Origin: Mameliella sp. MMSF_3455
GTDB taxonomy: Bacteria > Pseudomonadota > Alphaproteobacteria > Rhodobacterales > Rhodobacteraceae
Assembly: GCF_030733205.1 (NCBI RefSeq)
Contig: NZ_JASHJL010000009.1
Span: 62,001-126,000 of the forward strand
DNA length: 64,000 nucleotides
Direction of reading: 5' to 3'
How positions within the stretch are numbered: position 1 is the first letter of the stretch; each line of letters opens with the position of its first letter. Positions 1 to 8,522 of this stretch are shown piece by piece. Made by a program: the position numbers and the translations under genes. Below the pieces are notes generated by a model. The model did no database searches. It was not told the DNA's origin and was given only the letters and a program-made list of their open reading frames with translations.

Positions 1-769
1 GCTGACGGTCGAGGCGCAGGCGATCCAGAACCTGGCCCATTGCGTCAAGCGCTGTGACCTGGAACTCGCGGGGCTGGCCTCCTCGGCCTATGTCTCGGGC
101 ATCTCCGCGCTGGTCGAGGACGAGCAGGAGCTGGGCGCGGCCTGCATTGACATGGGCGGCGGTGCGACCGGCGTGTCGATCTTCATCAAGAAACACATGA
201 TCTACGCGGATTCCGTCCGTATGGGCGGCGATCACGTCACCCGCGACATCAGCCAGGGGCTGAAGGTCTCGATGGCGACGGCGGAGCGGATCAAGACCTT
301 TTACGGCGGTCTGGTGGCCACCGGCATGGACGACCGCGAGATGATCGAGATCGGCGGCGATACCGGAGACTGGGAACACGACCGGCGCACCGTGAGCCGC
401 GCCGAGCTGATCGGCATCATGCGCCCACGGGTCGAGGAGATCCTGGAGGAAGTGCGGGTGCAGTTGGATGCGGCGGGGTTCGATCACCTGCCGTCACAGC
501 AGATCGTGCTGACCGGCGGGGCAAGCCAGATCCCGGGGTTGGACGGGCTGGCCTCGAAGATCCTGGGGCAACAGGTCCGGCTGGGACGTCCGTTGCGCGT
601 GCACGGCTTGCCGCAGGCGGCGACCGGGCCGGGGTTTGCGACGGCGGTGGGCCTGTGCCTGTTCGCGGCGCATCCACAGGACGAATGGTGGGACTTCGAG
701 ATCCCGGTGGACCGGCTGCCGGCGCGCTCGCTGAAGCGGGCGGTGCAGTGGTTCCGCGACAATTGGTAG
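1..769 (+). CDS. ftsA: Cell division protein FtsA, 3' part (5' end outside window)
   Basis: The reading frame is open from base 2 to the stop at 767-769, giving about 255 C-terminal residues. FtsA is the actin-like ATPase that tethers FtsZ to the inner membrane and recruits later divisome proteins. The nucleotide-binding segments of the actin/Hsp70 fold are visible: DMGGGATGVSIF (phosphate-2 type) and LTGGASQIPG (adenosine type). The protein ends in an aromatic, basic helix (AVQWFRDNW), matching the C-terminal amphipathic membrane-targeting helix of FtsA. ftsZ follows in the same direction after an unusually roomy gap of 488 bp, so ftsZ probably has its own promoter. Identification is firm; the start lies beyond the left edge. 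Confidence 0.96.
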   Translation, partial: LTVEAQAIQNLAHCVKRCDLELAGLASSAYVSGISALVEDEQELGAACIDMGGGATGVSIFIKKHMIYADSVRMGGDHVTRDISQGLKVSMATAERIKTFYGGLVATGMDDREMIEIGGDTGDWEHDRRTVSRAELIGIMRPRVEEILEEVRVQLDAAGFDHLPSQQIVLTGGASQIPGLDGLASKILGQQVRLGRPLRVHGLPQAATGPGFATAVGLCLFAAHPQDEWWDFEIPVDRLPARSLKRAVQWFRDNW

Positions 770-1257
770 GTGGGATCGCCGGGACGGGACTGTTTGCGGC
801 TTGCGCCGCAAAGGCACCCGCCCGCCGACCCTTGGGACAGGCTGCGCCTGTTTCGTAGCTTCTGAAGGCGCCGAGGACATCCGGTTCGCAAGGGGCGGGA
901 ATTCTGTGGTCCGCGCGCGATTTCGCGGGTGACAGTGCTTTCGGGGCACGTTAGGTTATGCACAGGCGCCCGTGGATAAGAGGCGCCAGGAGGGTCGGGC
1001 AGGCGCTCCGGACATTGTAGAGACATGAAATCGCGCAGGGACCAGCCCTGTGCCCGGTGTCGTATTTTGCGCCGGAATTGGTGGCAAACACCAGATATGT
1101 GGATATCTCCGATATCGGCGGAATTGAGCCGTAAAATTGGCCATATTTTGTGGCTTTTTTGCGTTTTTCGCGTGACGGACGGGACCTCAAACGGTAGGAT
1201 TCAAGGGAACAGGCCGTGCACAGGCCTGAAACCGGAAAAAAGACAGGCGGACATATC
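770..1257 (+). promoter_or_regulatory. ftsA-ftsZ intergenic region with three DnaA-box-like 9-mers
   Basis: This 488 bp stretch holds no convincing gene. It must contain the ftsZ promoter. Three 9-mers match the DnaA box TTATCCACA at 8 of 9 positions: TTATGCACA at 956-964 (+), TTATCCACG on the minus strand at 971-979, and ATATCCACA on the minus strand at 1098-1106. The second is flanked by direct copies of AGGCGCC. An AT-rich patch (about 1130-1165) just upstream of ftsZ is the best place for the core promoter. DnaA binding is inferred from the motif only. Confidence 0.5.
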
Positions 1258-2868
1258 ATGGCACTGAACCTTTCGATGCCCGGGCAAGACGAGCTGAAGC
1301 CCCGTATTACGGTCTTTGGCGTCGGCGGGGCAGGCGGCAATGCCGTCAACAACATGATCGAGAAACAGCTCGAGGGCGTCGATTTCGTCGTCGCGAACAC
1401 CGATGCCCAGGCGCTGGCGCAGAGCATGTCACAAAGCCGCGTGCAGCTAGGCGTCAAGGTGACCGAGGGGCTGGGCGCCGGTGCGCGCGCCAGTGTCGGC
1501 GCCGCCGCGGCCGAAGAGAGCATCGAACAGATCGTCGATCACCTGGCCGGCGCGCACATGTGTTTCATCACCGCCGGCATGGGCGGCGGTACCGGGACAG
1601 GCGCGGCCCCGATCATCGCGCAGGCCGCGCGCGAGCTGGGCGTGCTGACGGTCGGTGTCGTGACCAAGCCCTTCCAGTTCGAAGGTGCCAAGCGGATGAA
1701 ACAGGCCGAAGCGGGTGTCGAAAGCCTGCAGAAGGTCGTCGACACGCTGATCATCATTCCGAACCAGAACCTGTTCCGCCTGGCGAACGAGAAGACGACC
1801 TTTACCGAGGCCTTCTCGATGGCCGATGACGTGCTGTACCAGGGTGTCAAAGGCGTGACCGACCTGATGGTGCGCCCGGGCCTCATCAACCTCGACTTTG
1901 CCGACGTCCGCGCGGTGATGGACGAGATGGGCAAGGCCATGATGGGCACCGGCGAGGGCGACGGCGAGGATCGCGCGGTCCAGGCGGCCGAGAAGGCTAT
2001 AGCGAACCCGCTGCTGGACGAGATCAGCCTGAAAGGCGCCAAGGGCGTGCTGATCAACATCACCGGCGGCCACGACCTGACCCTGTTCGAACTGGACGAG
2101 GCGGCCAACCGCATCCGCGAGGAAGTGGACGCGGACGCCAACATCATCGTCGGTTCGACGCTGGACGACAGCATGGCCGGCCAGATGCGTGTTTCGGTCG
2201 TTGCCACCGGCATCGACGCCACCGAGAACGTGCACGACGTGCCCGTGCCGCGCCGCAAGCTGTCGCAGCCGCTGGGCGGCACTTCGGCCCCCGCCGGTGA
2301 ACCCGAGCCGCAGCCCGAACCGCAGCCGGTGGCTGCCGAACGTGCACCCGAGCCGGAACCCTCGCTGTTCGGTCAGATGGACAGCCACGAGCACGCGGAG
2401 CCTGTGCAATCGCGCGACTATGACGAGGTGATCGAGGAGCCGGCCGCCGACGACGGTCTGCCGCCGCCGGCCTACCGTCCGCAGGTTGCCGAGTTCCGCC
2501 CGGCGCCCGACACGATCGAGGCCGACCCGCAGGACTTCGTGGCACCGCGCCCCGCAGCCCCCGGCACGCCCAGCCCGGCGACGCTGGACCGGCTGAAGGC
2601 CGCAGCAGCCCGGACCCGCGAAGAGGTGCAGCAGGAGGCCCCCGCGCCGCAGCCCGCACCGGCGCCGGCCGAGGAAAAATCGCGCTTCAGCGTCAACTCG
2701 CTGATCGGTCGCATGACCGGCCACGGCGAGCACGCAGCCCAGCAACAGCCGCGCCGCGCCCAGCCGCCGGTGCAGGCGCATCGCCCGGCTCCGGTCCATG
2801 ACCACGAGCCCGAGGCAGAGGACGACCGGATCGAGATCCCGGCTTTCCTGCGCCGCCAGGCCAACTGA
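1258..2868 (+). CDS. ftsZ: Cell division protein FtsZ
   Basis: FtsZ is the tubulin-like GTPase that forms the cytokinetic Z-ring. The ATG at 1258 ([10 protein letters not shown]) is chosen over an in-frame start at 1216 because the latter adds a poorly conserved 14-residue leader. Length is 536 residues. Visible features are [13 protein letters not shown] near residues 21-33, the tubulin signature GGGTGTG at about 109-115, and a T7-type loop segment [12 protein letters not shown] long Pro/Ala/Glu-rich disordered linker spans roughly residues 335-520. The C-terminal conserved peptide [10 protein letters not shown] binds FtsA and other partners. A linker of this length fits Rhodobacteraceae FtsZ. 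Two hairpins follow the stop codon. Confidence 0.98.
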   Translation: MALNLSMPGQDELKPRITVFGVGGAGGNAVNNMIEKQLEGVDFVVANTDAQALAQSMSQSRVQLGVKVTEGLGAGARASVGAAAAEESIEQIVDHLAGAHMCFITAGMGGGTGTGAAPIIAQAARELGVLTVGVVTKPFQFEGAKRMKQAEAGVESLQKVVDTLIIIPNQNLFRLANEKTTFTEAFSMADDVLYQGVKGVTDLMVRPGLINLDFADVRAVMDEMGKAMMGTGEGDGEDRAVQAAEKAIANPLLDEISLKGAKGVLINITGGHDLTLFELDEAANRIREEVDADANIIVGSTLDDSMAGQMRVSVVATGIDATENVHDVPVPRRKLSQPLGGTSAPAGEPEPQPEPQPVAAERAPEPEPSLFGQMDSHEHAEPVQSRDYDEVIEEPAADDGLPPPAYRPQVAEFRPAPDTIEADPQDFVAPRPAAPGTPSPATLDRLKAAAARTREEVQQEAPAPQPAPAPAEEKSRFSVNSLIGRMTGHGEHAAQQQPRRAQPPVQAHRPAPVHDHEPEAEDDRIEIPAFLRRQAN

Positions 2869-2877
2869 ACCAAGCCC

Positions 2878-2917
2878 GGAATTTCAGCAGCGGGTCCGAC
2901 TGCCTGCTGAAATTTCC
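2878..2917 (+). terminator. Hairpin directly after ftsZ
   Basis: A perfect 11 bp inverted repeat (AATTTCAGCAG at 2880-2890 against CTGCTGAAATT at 2904-2914) with a 13 nt loop starts 10 bases past the ftsZ stop. The stem is AT-rich and lacks a clear T-tract, so it may be a weak terminator or an mRNA 3'-end stabiliser. Confidence 0.5.
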
Positions 2918-2929
2918 AAACCTCGTGAG

Positions 2930-2957
2930 ATCGCCCTCTGCCGCTGCAGGGGGCGAT
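2930..2957 (+). terminator. Second hairpin between ftsZ and lpxC
   Basis: ATCGCCCTCTGC (2930-2941) pairs with GCAGGGGGCGAT (2946-2957) with one T-G wobble and a 4 nt loop. It is GC-rich and followed by a short T-containing stretch. It probably acts with the preceding hairpin to separate ftsZ and lpxC transcription. Confidence 0.6.
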
Positions 2958-3254
2958 TTCATGTTCGGGGCGCGTGTTTCAATGCGTTCACAAATGGCAA
3001 CACTCTTGCCAGAAACCGGTTTTTCCGGGGTGATTCGAGCCAGTTTCCGCGCGGTCGTTTTGGGCGATTTTCTGAATTAAAAACAGTGATTTAATCTGGT
3101 TTGTTCATGCCCTTGGCGGGGTTTTGCCGATTGTTTCAGCACCATGTTTCACACGGTTACAATCTTTGATTTGAGGCGGTGCCGCAGCTTGGTTACCTCC
3201 GTCTCCAAAGCCGCGTCCAGGTTGGGGGGACGTGCGCAAAACAGGGGCAGCCTC

Positions 3255-4184
3255 GTGCAAACAACGCTTCGGTCTTCGATCACATTCACAGGTGTCGGCC
3301 TTCATTCGGGCCAGCCTGCGCGACTGACAATTCGTCCGGCCAGTGCCGACTACGGCATCTGGTTCAAACGCACGGACATCCGTCTGGGCGACACGATGAT
3401 TGCCGCCCGATGGGACGCGGTCGAGGCCTCTCCGCTCTGTACGCAGATCGTCAACCGCGCGGGCACATCGGTGTCCACGGTGGAACATGTCATGGCGGCC
3501 CTGGCCGGCTGTGGCGTGCACAATGCCCTCATCGAGATCGACGGACCCGAGGCCCCCATCCTCGACGGGTCCTCGGTGGCTTTCGTGCGCGGCATCCTGG
3601 CCCGCGGCCTGCGTGAACTGGCGGCGCCGGTGCGCGCCATCGAGATACTGGCCCCGGTCGAGGTCAAGACGGACACCGGCTGGGCGCGGCTGTCGCCGGG
3701 CCACCCGGGGCAGGGGCTGTCGATGCAGTTCCATATCGCCTTTGCGGATGCGGCCATCGGTGAGCAGACCAAGACCATGGACCTGGCCAACGGCGCTTTC
3801 GTGCGCGAGCTGTGCGACAGCCGCACTTTCTGCCGTGCCTCGGATGTCGACGCGATGCGCGCCGCGGGCAAGGCTCTGGGCGGGACCTATGAAAACGCCG
3901 TCGTGGTGGATGGCGACCGGGTGCTGAGCCCGGGCGGGCTGCGCTATTCCGACGAGGCCGTGCGCCACAAGATGCTGGACGCCCTGGGCGATCTGGCGCT
4001 GGCCGGCGCGCCGATCCTCGGCCATTACGAGGGGCACAAGGCCGGCCATGCCATGACCAATGCCTTGCTGCACGCTCTCTTTGCGGCGCCCGATGCGTAT
4101 CGTGTCGTTCTGTGTGACAGCAGGCAGGCGGGGCGGTTGCCGGGCGCCGGTGTCGGGCGCCACGAAATACCGGCTGTGGCCTGA
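3255..4184 (+). CDS. lpxC: UDP-3-O-acyl-N-acetylglucosamine deacetylase LpxC
   Basis: This zinc amidase catalyses the committed step of lipid A biosynthesis in the cytoplasm. The frame is open from 3144, but the GTG at 3255 is preferred. It has an AGGGGCAG Shine-Dalgarno-like stretch just upstream and yields the canonical N-terminus QTTLRSSITFTGVGLHSG and a family-typical 309 residues. Zinc and catalytic residues are visible: His78 in EHVMAAL, His238 and Asp242 in HKMLDALGD, and His265 in the GHYEGHKAGH segment. It sits between ftsZ and bamD as in many alphaproteobacteria. About 300 bp of upstream sequence suggests its own promoter. Confidence 0.97.
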   Translation: MQTTLRSSITFTGVGLHSGQPARLTIRPASADYGIWFKRTDIRLGDTMIAARWDAVEASPLCTQIVNRAGTSVSTVEHVMAALAGCGVHNALIEIDGPEAPILDGSSVAFVRGILARGLRELAAPVRAIEILAPVEVKTDTGWARLSPGHPGQGLSMQFHIAFADAAIGEQTKTMDLANGAFVRELCDSRTFCRASDVDAMRAAGKALGGTYENAVVVDGDRVLSPGGLRYSDEAVRHKMLDALGDLALAGAPILGHYEGHKAGHAMTNALLHALFAAPDAYRVVLCDSRQAGRLPGAGVGRHEIPAVA

Positions 4185-4316
4185 GCCGCACGCATGGGCA
4201 GCATGGCGCGCATTAATCGGGCCGTAAGACATTTTGCACCGGAATTTTCTGTGCTAGACCCCTCGCAACGGGCGGCCCGCCAAAGGGACGCCGAACGGAG
4301 TAGAGGGTGTTCGGGC

Positions 4317-5171
4317 ATGTCTGGGGGCAGATCGCGAAAACTGGTGATCGTTGCGTTGGCGGTGGCTCTGGCCCTGCCGGGGTGCGATTCGCTTCGGCGG
4401 CGCGAGGTCGGGCCGGGCAATGTCCCGCTGGAGACCTACACCGCCAAGCAGATCTTCGAGCGTGGTGAATACGAGCTGTCTCGCAGCGATCCGAAGGACG
4501 CCGCCTTCTACTTTGGCGAGGTCGAGCGGCTTTATCCCTATTCGGACTGGGCCAAGCGCGCCTTGATCATGCAGGCCTATGCCTACCACGAGAACAAGGA
4601 TTACGAGAACGCGCGCTCTGCGGCGCAGCGGTTCATCGATTTCTACCCGGCCGACGATGACGCGGCCTATGCGCAATACCTGCTGGCATTGTCCTACTAC
4701 GACCAGATCGAACTGGTGGGCCGCGACCAGGGCCTGACCTTCCAGGCGCTGCAGGCGCTGCGGACGGTGATCGAACGCTATCCCGACAGCGAATATGCGC
4801 GGTCCTCGATCCTGAAATTCGACCTGGCCTTCGATCATCTCGCGGCAAAGGAGATGGAGGTCGGCCGGTACTACCTCAAGCGGCAGCACTATGGCGCCGC
4901 GATCAGCCGCTTTCGCGTGGTGGTCGAGGATTTCCAGACCACGACACACACGCCCGAAGCGCTGTTCCGCCTGATCGAAGGCTATCTCTCGCTGGGCCTG
5001 CTGGAAGAGGCGCAAACGGCGGGGGCGATCCTTGGCTACAACTACCAGTCGACCGATTGGTACGAGGATGGCTACAAGCTGTTGCAGAAGCAGGGGCTGA
5101 AGCCCACGGCGCTTGGCGACAACTGGCTGTCGGCCATCTATCGCCAGATGATCAAGGGCGAGTGGTTGTAA
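4317..5171 (+). CDS. bamD: Outer membrane assembly lipoprotein BamD
   Basis: BamD is the essential TPR lipoprotein of the BAM complex, which inserts beta-barrel proteins into the outer membrane. The ATG at 4317 is preferred over an upstream in-frame ATG at 4194. It is preceded by a purine-rich stretch and directly starts a lipoprotein signal peptide whose lipobox LALPGC places the lipidated Cys at residue 23. The mature 260-odd residues consist of TPR-like helices; motifs such as GEVERLYPYSDWAKRAL and FIDFYPADDDAAYAQY are typical of BamD/ComL. Length is 284 residues. recN follows 36 bp downstream, probably in the same transcript. Confidence 0.95.
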   Translation: MSGGRSRKLVIVALAVALALPGCDSLRRREVGPGNVPLETYTAKQIFERGEYELSRSDPKDAAFYFGEVERLYPYSDWAKRALIMQAYAYHENKDYENARSAAQRFIDFYPADDDAAYAQYLLALSYYDQIELVGRDQGLTFQALQALRTVIERYPDSEYARSSILKFDLAFDHLAAKEMEVGRYYLKRQHYGAAISRFRVVVEDFQTTTHTPEALFRLIEGYLSLGLLEEAQTAGAILGYNYQSTDWYEDGYKLLQKQGLKPTALGDNWLSAIYRQMIKGEWL

Positions 5172-5207
5172 GAGGCATCGGGCCCGTGCCCGGACCAATG
5201 GCGGACC

Positions 5208-6860
5208 ATGCTGCGCGCGCTTGAAATCAGGGACATGTTGATCATCGAACGGCTGGAACTCGAGTTCCAGCCGGGTCTCAACGTGCTGACCGGGGAGACC
5301 GGTGCAGGCAAGTCGATCCTGCTGGATTCGCTGGGATTCGTGCTGGGGTGGCGCGGGCGGGCGGAACTGGTCCGTTCCGGCGCCGACCAGGGCGAGGTCG
5401 TGGCCGAGTTCGACCTGCCCGAGGACCATGCCGCCTGGGCGGTACTCGAAGAGGCCGGCTTGCCGATCTCGGATGAGCTGATCCTGCGGCGGGTGAATAC
5501 CAAGGACGGGCGCAAGACCGGATGGGTCAACGATCGGCGCGTGTCGGGCGAGGTGCTGCGGCGGTTGTCCGAGACGCTGGTTGAATTGCACGGGCAGCAT
5601 GATGATCGGGGCCTGCTGGACCCAAGGGGACACCGGGCGATCCTGGATCTTTATGCGGGCGCCGGAGAAAGCCTGGCCGAGGTGCGGCGCCGCTGGCGCG
5701 CCGTGGGCGCGGCACGCAAGGAGCTGGAGACGGCCCAGTCGGCGCTGGACGCGGTTCAGGCCGAAGAGGAATTCCTGCGCCACGCCGTCGACGAACTGGA
5801 CAAGCTGGACCCGCAACCCGGCGAGGAGACCGAGCTGGACGCGCGCCGCCGCATGATGCAATCGGCCGAGAAGATCCGTGATGACATTGCCCAGGCCTCC
5901 AGCGCGCTGGGGTATGACGGGGCAGAGGGCGCGATGGCCAATGCGCTGCGCTGGCTCGAAGGGGCGGCGGACAAGGCGGAGGGCCGCCTTGAGGCGCCGA
6001 TCGCCGCGCTGGCCCGGGCGATGGCGGAACTGGACGAGGCCGCGAACGGCGTGGCCGATTGTCTCGAGGCGCTTGAGTTCAACCCGCTGGAACTTGAAGA
6101 GGCCGAGGAGCGCCTGTTTGCGATCCGCGGGCTGGCGCGCAAGCACCAGGTGATGCCGGACGATCTGCCCGGGCTGGCGGCGGAACTGTCAGAGAAGCTG
6201 GCGGCGCTGGATGCGGGCGAGGCGCGCATCGGCGACCTGCGCAAGGCGATGGACACGGCAGAGGCGGATTACGACAAGGCGGCGACCGAGCTGACGGCGA
6301 TGCGTCGGGCGGCGGCGGTGCAACTGGACAAGGCGGTTGCCGGCGAACTGGCGCCGCTCAAGATGGAGCGCGCAGTGTTCCAGACCGCCGTGACCGAGGC
6401 ACAGGCCGGGCCAGAGGGGCGCGATGCGGTGGCCTTTACCGTGGCGACGAACCCGGGCGCGCCGGCGGGACCGCTGAACAAGATCGCCTCCGGCGGGGAG
6501 CTTTCGCGGTTCCTGCTGGCACTGAAGGTTTGCCTGACAGAGGCCCAGGGGCGCGGGGCCACGATGATCTTTGACGAGATCGACCGGGGCGTTGGCGGGG
6601 CCACGGCGGATGCGGTGGGGCGGCGGCTCAAGGCGCTGGCGGAAGGCGGGCAGGTGCTGGTCGTGACCCATTCGCCGCAGGTGGCGGCGCTGGGGGGGCA
6701 TCATTGGCGGGTGGCCAAGCGGGTGGACGGTGAGGTGACGCTGTCCGAGGTCGTCCCGCTTGCCGCGGGTGAGCGCGAGGACGAGATCGCGCGAATGCTG
6801 TCGGGGGACACTGTCACGAAAGAGGCCCGCGCGGCGGCGCGGGCACTGCTCAAGGCATAG
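5208..6860 (+). CDS. recN: DNA repair protein RecN
   Basis: RecN is an SMC-like ATPase that acts early in double-strand break repair. The 550-residue length is normal. Walker A is GETGAGKS at about residues 29-36. The central 150-350 region is rich in Glu/Ala/Leu heptads, consistent with the coiled coil. The C-terminus carries the ABC signature ASGGELSRFLLALK, Walker B MIFDEIDRGVGG and the H-loop VTHSPQVAA. It follows bamD by 36 bp. No GTTC-N7-GTTC LexA site is visible just upstream, so SOS induction is not evident here. ligA, often next in relatives, is not in this window. Confidence 0.97.
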   Translation: MLRALEIRDMLIIERLELEFQPGLNVLTGETGAGKSILLDSLGFVLGWRGRAELVRSGADQGEVVAEFDLPEDHAAWAVLEEAGLPISDELILRRVNTKDGRKTGWVNDRRVSGEVLRRLSETLVELHGQHDDRGLLDPRGHRAILDLYAGAGESLAEVRRRWRAVGAARKELETAQSALDAVQAEEEFLRHAVDELDKLDPQPGEETELDARRRMMQSAEKIRDDIAQASSALGYDGAEGAMANALRWLEGAADKAEGRLEAPIAALARAMAELDEAANGVADCLEALEFNPLELEEAEERLFAIRGLARKHQVMPDDLPGLAAELSEKLAALDAGEARIGDLRKAMDTAEADYDKAATELTAMRRAAAVQLDKAVAGELAPLKMERAVFQTAVTEAQAGPEGRDAVAFTVATNPGAPAGPLNKIASGGELSRFLLALKVCLTEAQGRGATMIFDEIDRGVGGATADAVGRRLKALAEGGQVLVVTHSPQVAALGGHHWRVAKRVDGEVTLSEVVPLAAGEREDEIARMLSGDTVTKEARAAARALLKA

Positions 6861-7068
6861 GTCTCGGGTCGCGGGCACGGGCCGGGCGAACCCTTGGCGG
6901 TTGCAGCCGCAGGGAAAGCCGGTTTGCCCGCATGGGCAAGGCCGAAGTGGGGGCTGTCGCGTGGGCGTGATGCCCGGTGTGGCCGGTCCTTCGGGATGCC
7001 CCGGCTGCCGGGACTGCGCCCGTCAGCGGCCCACCCGCCGGCCGCGGCCCGCTTTCAGGTGCTTGCGG

Positions 7069-8442
7069 TCAGTTCCCCGGCACCAGCTTGCCGGGATTCA
7101 TGATGTTCTGAGGATCAAGCGCGCGTTTGATCGCGCCCATGACCTGCCACCCGTCGCCGTGCTCTGCGGCCATGAAAGGCAGTTTGCCATAGCCCACGCC
7201 ATGTTCCCCGGTGCAGGTCCCCCCCAGTTGCAGGGCGCGTTTCGCCATGCGGGCGGCAAGGTCCTTGGCGATCTGCAGTTCTGCGGGCTGGTCTGGATCC
7301 ACCAGCAGGATGGCGTGAAAGTTGCCGTCGCCGACATGGCCCAGGATTGGCCCGGGAATGCCGCTGGAGGCGATGTCGGCTTGCGTGGCCTCGACGGCCT
7401 CTGCCAGGCGCGAGATCGGCACGCAAATGTCGGTGACGACGCCGCGCGCCCCGGCGCGCGAGGCGAGGATGGCGTAATAGCCGTTGTGGCGCATCGCCCA
7501 GAGCGCGCGGCGTTCCTCTTCGCGGCCGGACCAGCGGAAGGCGCTGCCGCCGTGATCGGCGACGATCTCGGCAAAGCGTTCGGCGTCCTGCGCGGTGCTC
7601 TCGGGGCTGCCGTGGAATTCGACCATCAGATGCGGCGCCTCGGCCATGTCGGTTCCGGCATAGGCGTTGAAGGCGCGGGCGGTCTGGTCGCAGGCGAATT
7701 CGATCCGGGCCATCGGGATGCCCATCTGGATCGTCTCCATCACGCAGGCGGTGGCGGCCCCCATGTCGGGAAAGGCGCAGATGCCGGCGCTGATCGCCTC
7801 TGGCACGCCGTGCAGACGCAGGGTCAGTTCCGTCGCGAGCCCCAGCGTGCCCTCCGAGCCGACCATGAGCGCGGTGAGGTCATATCCGGCGGCGGATTTG
7901 CGGGCGCGTGTGCCGGTGCGGATCATGCGGCCGTCGGCCAGCACCACCTCCATCCCCAGCACGTTGTCGCGCATGGTGCCATAGCGCACGGTGGTCGTGC
8001 CCGAGGCCCGCGTCATTGCCATACCGCCGAGCGAGGCATTGGCGCCGGGATCGACCGGAAAGAAGAGGCCCGTGGCGCGCAGTTCCTCGTTCAGCGCCTC
8101 ACGCGAGACGCCGGGCTGCACGGTCACGTCCATGTCGGCGGGGCGGATTTCCAGGACCTTGTTCATCAGGCGAAAATCGACGCTGATCCCGCCTTGCAAG
8201 GCCTGCCCGTGGCCCTCCAGCGAGGTGCCCGCGCCCCAGCCGATCACGGGCACGCTTTCGCGGGCGCAGATCTCGACGATGCGGCGCACTTCTTCGCTGG
8301 TGCGCGGATAAGCGACGGCCTGGGGCGGGGTATTGGGAAAATAGGATTCCGAGGCGCCATGCGCTTCGAGATCGGGCTTGGACAGGCTCACGCGTTCGCC
8401 TAGGAGGGTTGTGAGATCATCGATCGCCTGGGCGATGGGCAT
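7069..8442 (-). CDS. FAD-linked D-lactate dehydrogenase (cytochrome), GlcD/Dld family
   Basis: This is a 457-residue FAD-binding oxidoreductase of the FAD_binding_4 plus FAD-oxidase C-terminal type, likely oxidising D-lactate (or a related 2-hydroxyacid) to pyruvate and passing electrons to the respiratory chain. The PCMH-type FAD motif is visible in VIGWGAGTSLEGHGQ and DPGANASLGGMAMTRASG; the C-terminal domain has GHVGDGNFHAILL and the conserved TCTGEHGVGYGK. The protein ends in DPQNIMNPGKLVP, as is usual for the family. It stands alone, convergent with recN (about 208 bp apart, no gene in the gap). Glycolate oxidase GlcD is the main alternative, but glcE/glcF partners are absent. Confidence 0.88.
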   Translation of the reverse strand: MPIAQAIDDLTTLLGERVSLSKPDLEAHGASESYFPNTPPQAVAYPRTSEEVRRIVEICARESVPVIGWGAGTSLEGHGQALQGGISVDFRLMNKVLEIRPADMDVTVQPGVSREALNEELRATGLFFPVDPGANASLGGMAMTRASGTTTVRYGTMRDNVLGMEVVLADGRMIRTGTRARKSAAGYDLTALMVGSEGTLGLATELTLRLHGVPEAISAGICAFPDMGAATACVMETIQMGIPMARIEFACDQTARAFNAYAGTDMAEAPHLMVEFHGSPESTAQDAERFAEIVADHGGSAFRWSGREEERRALWAMRHNGYYAILASRAGARGVVTDICVPISRLAEAVEATQADIASSGIPGPILGHVGDGNFHAILLVDPDQPAELQIAKDLAARMAKRALQLGGTCTGEHGVGYGKLPFMAAEHGDGWQVMGAIKRALDPQNIMNPGKLVPGN

Positions 8443-8522
8443 GGGGGCCTCCGGAAAACTGGTCGGTTCACCTTAACCAGTACCTGCGGCGCGGGAAAGT
8501 CACCGGATTGAGGGAGGCCGGA

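Noticed and set aside
956-1106. DnaA-like boxes as a replication origin
   Set aside because: Only three imperfect boxes, no AT-rich unwinding element and no dnaA, parAB or gidA nearby; more likely regulatory if real.
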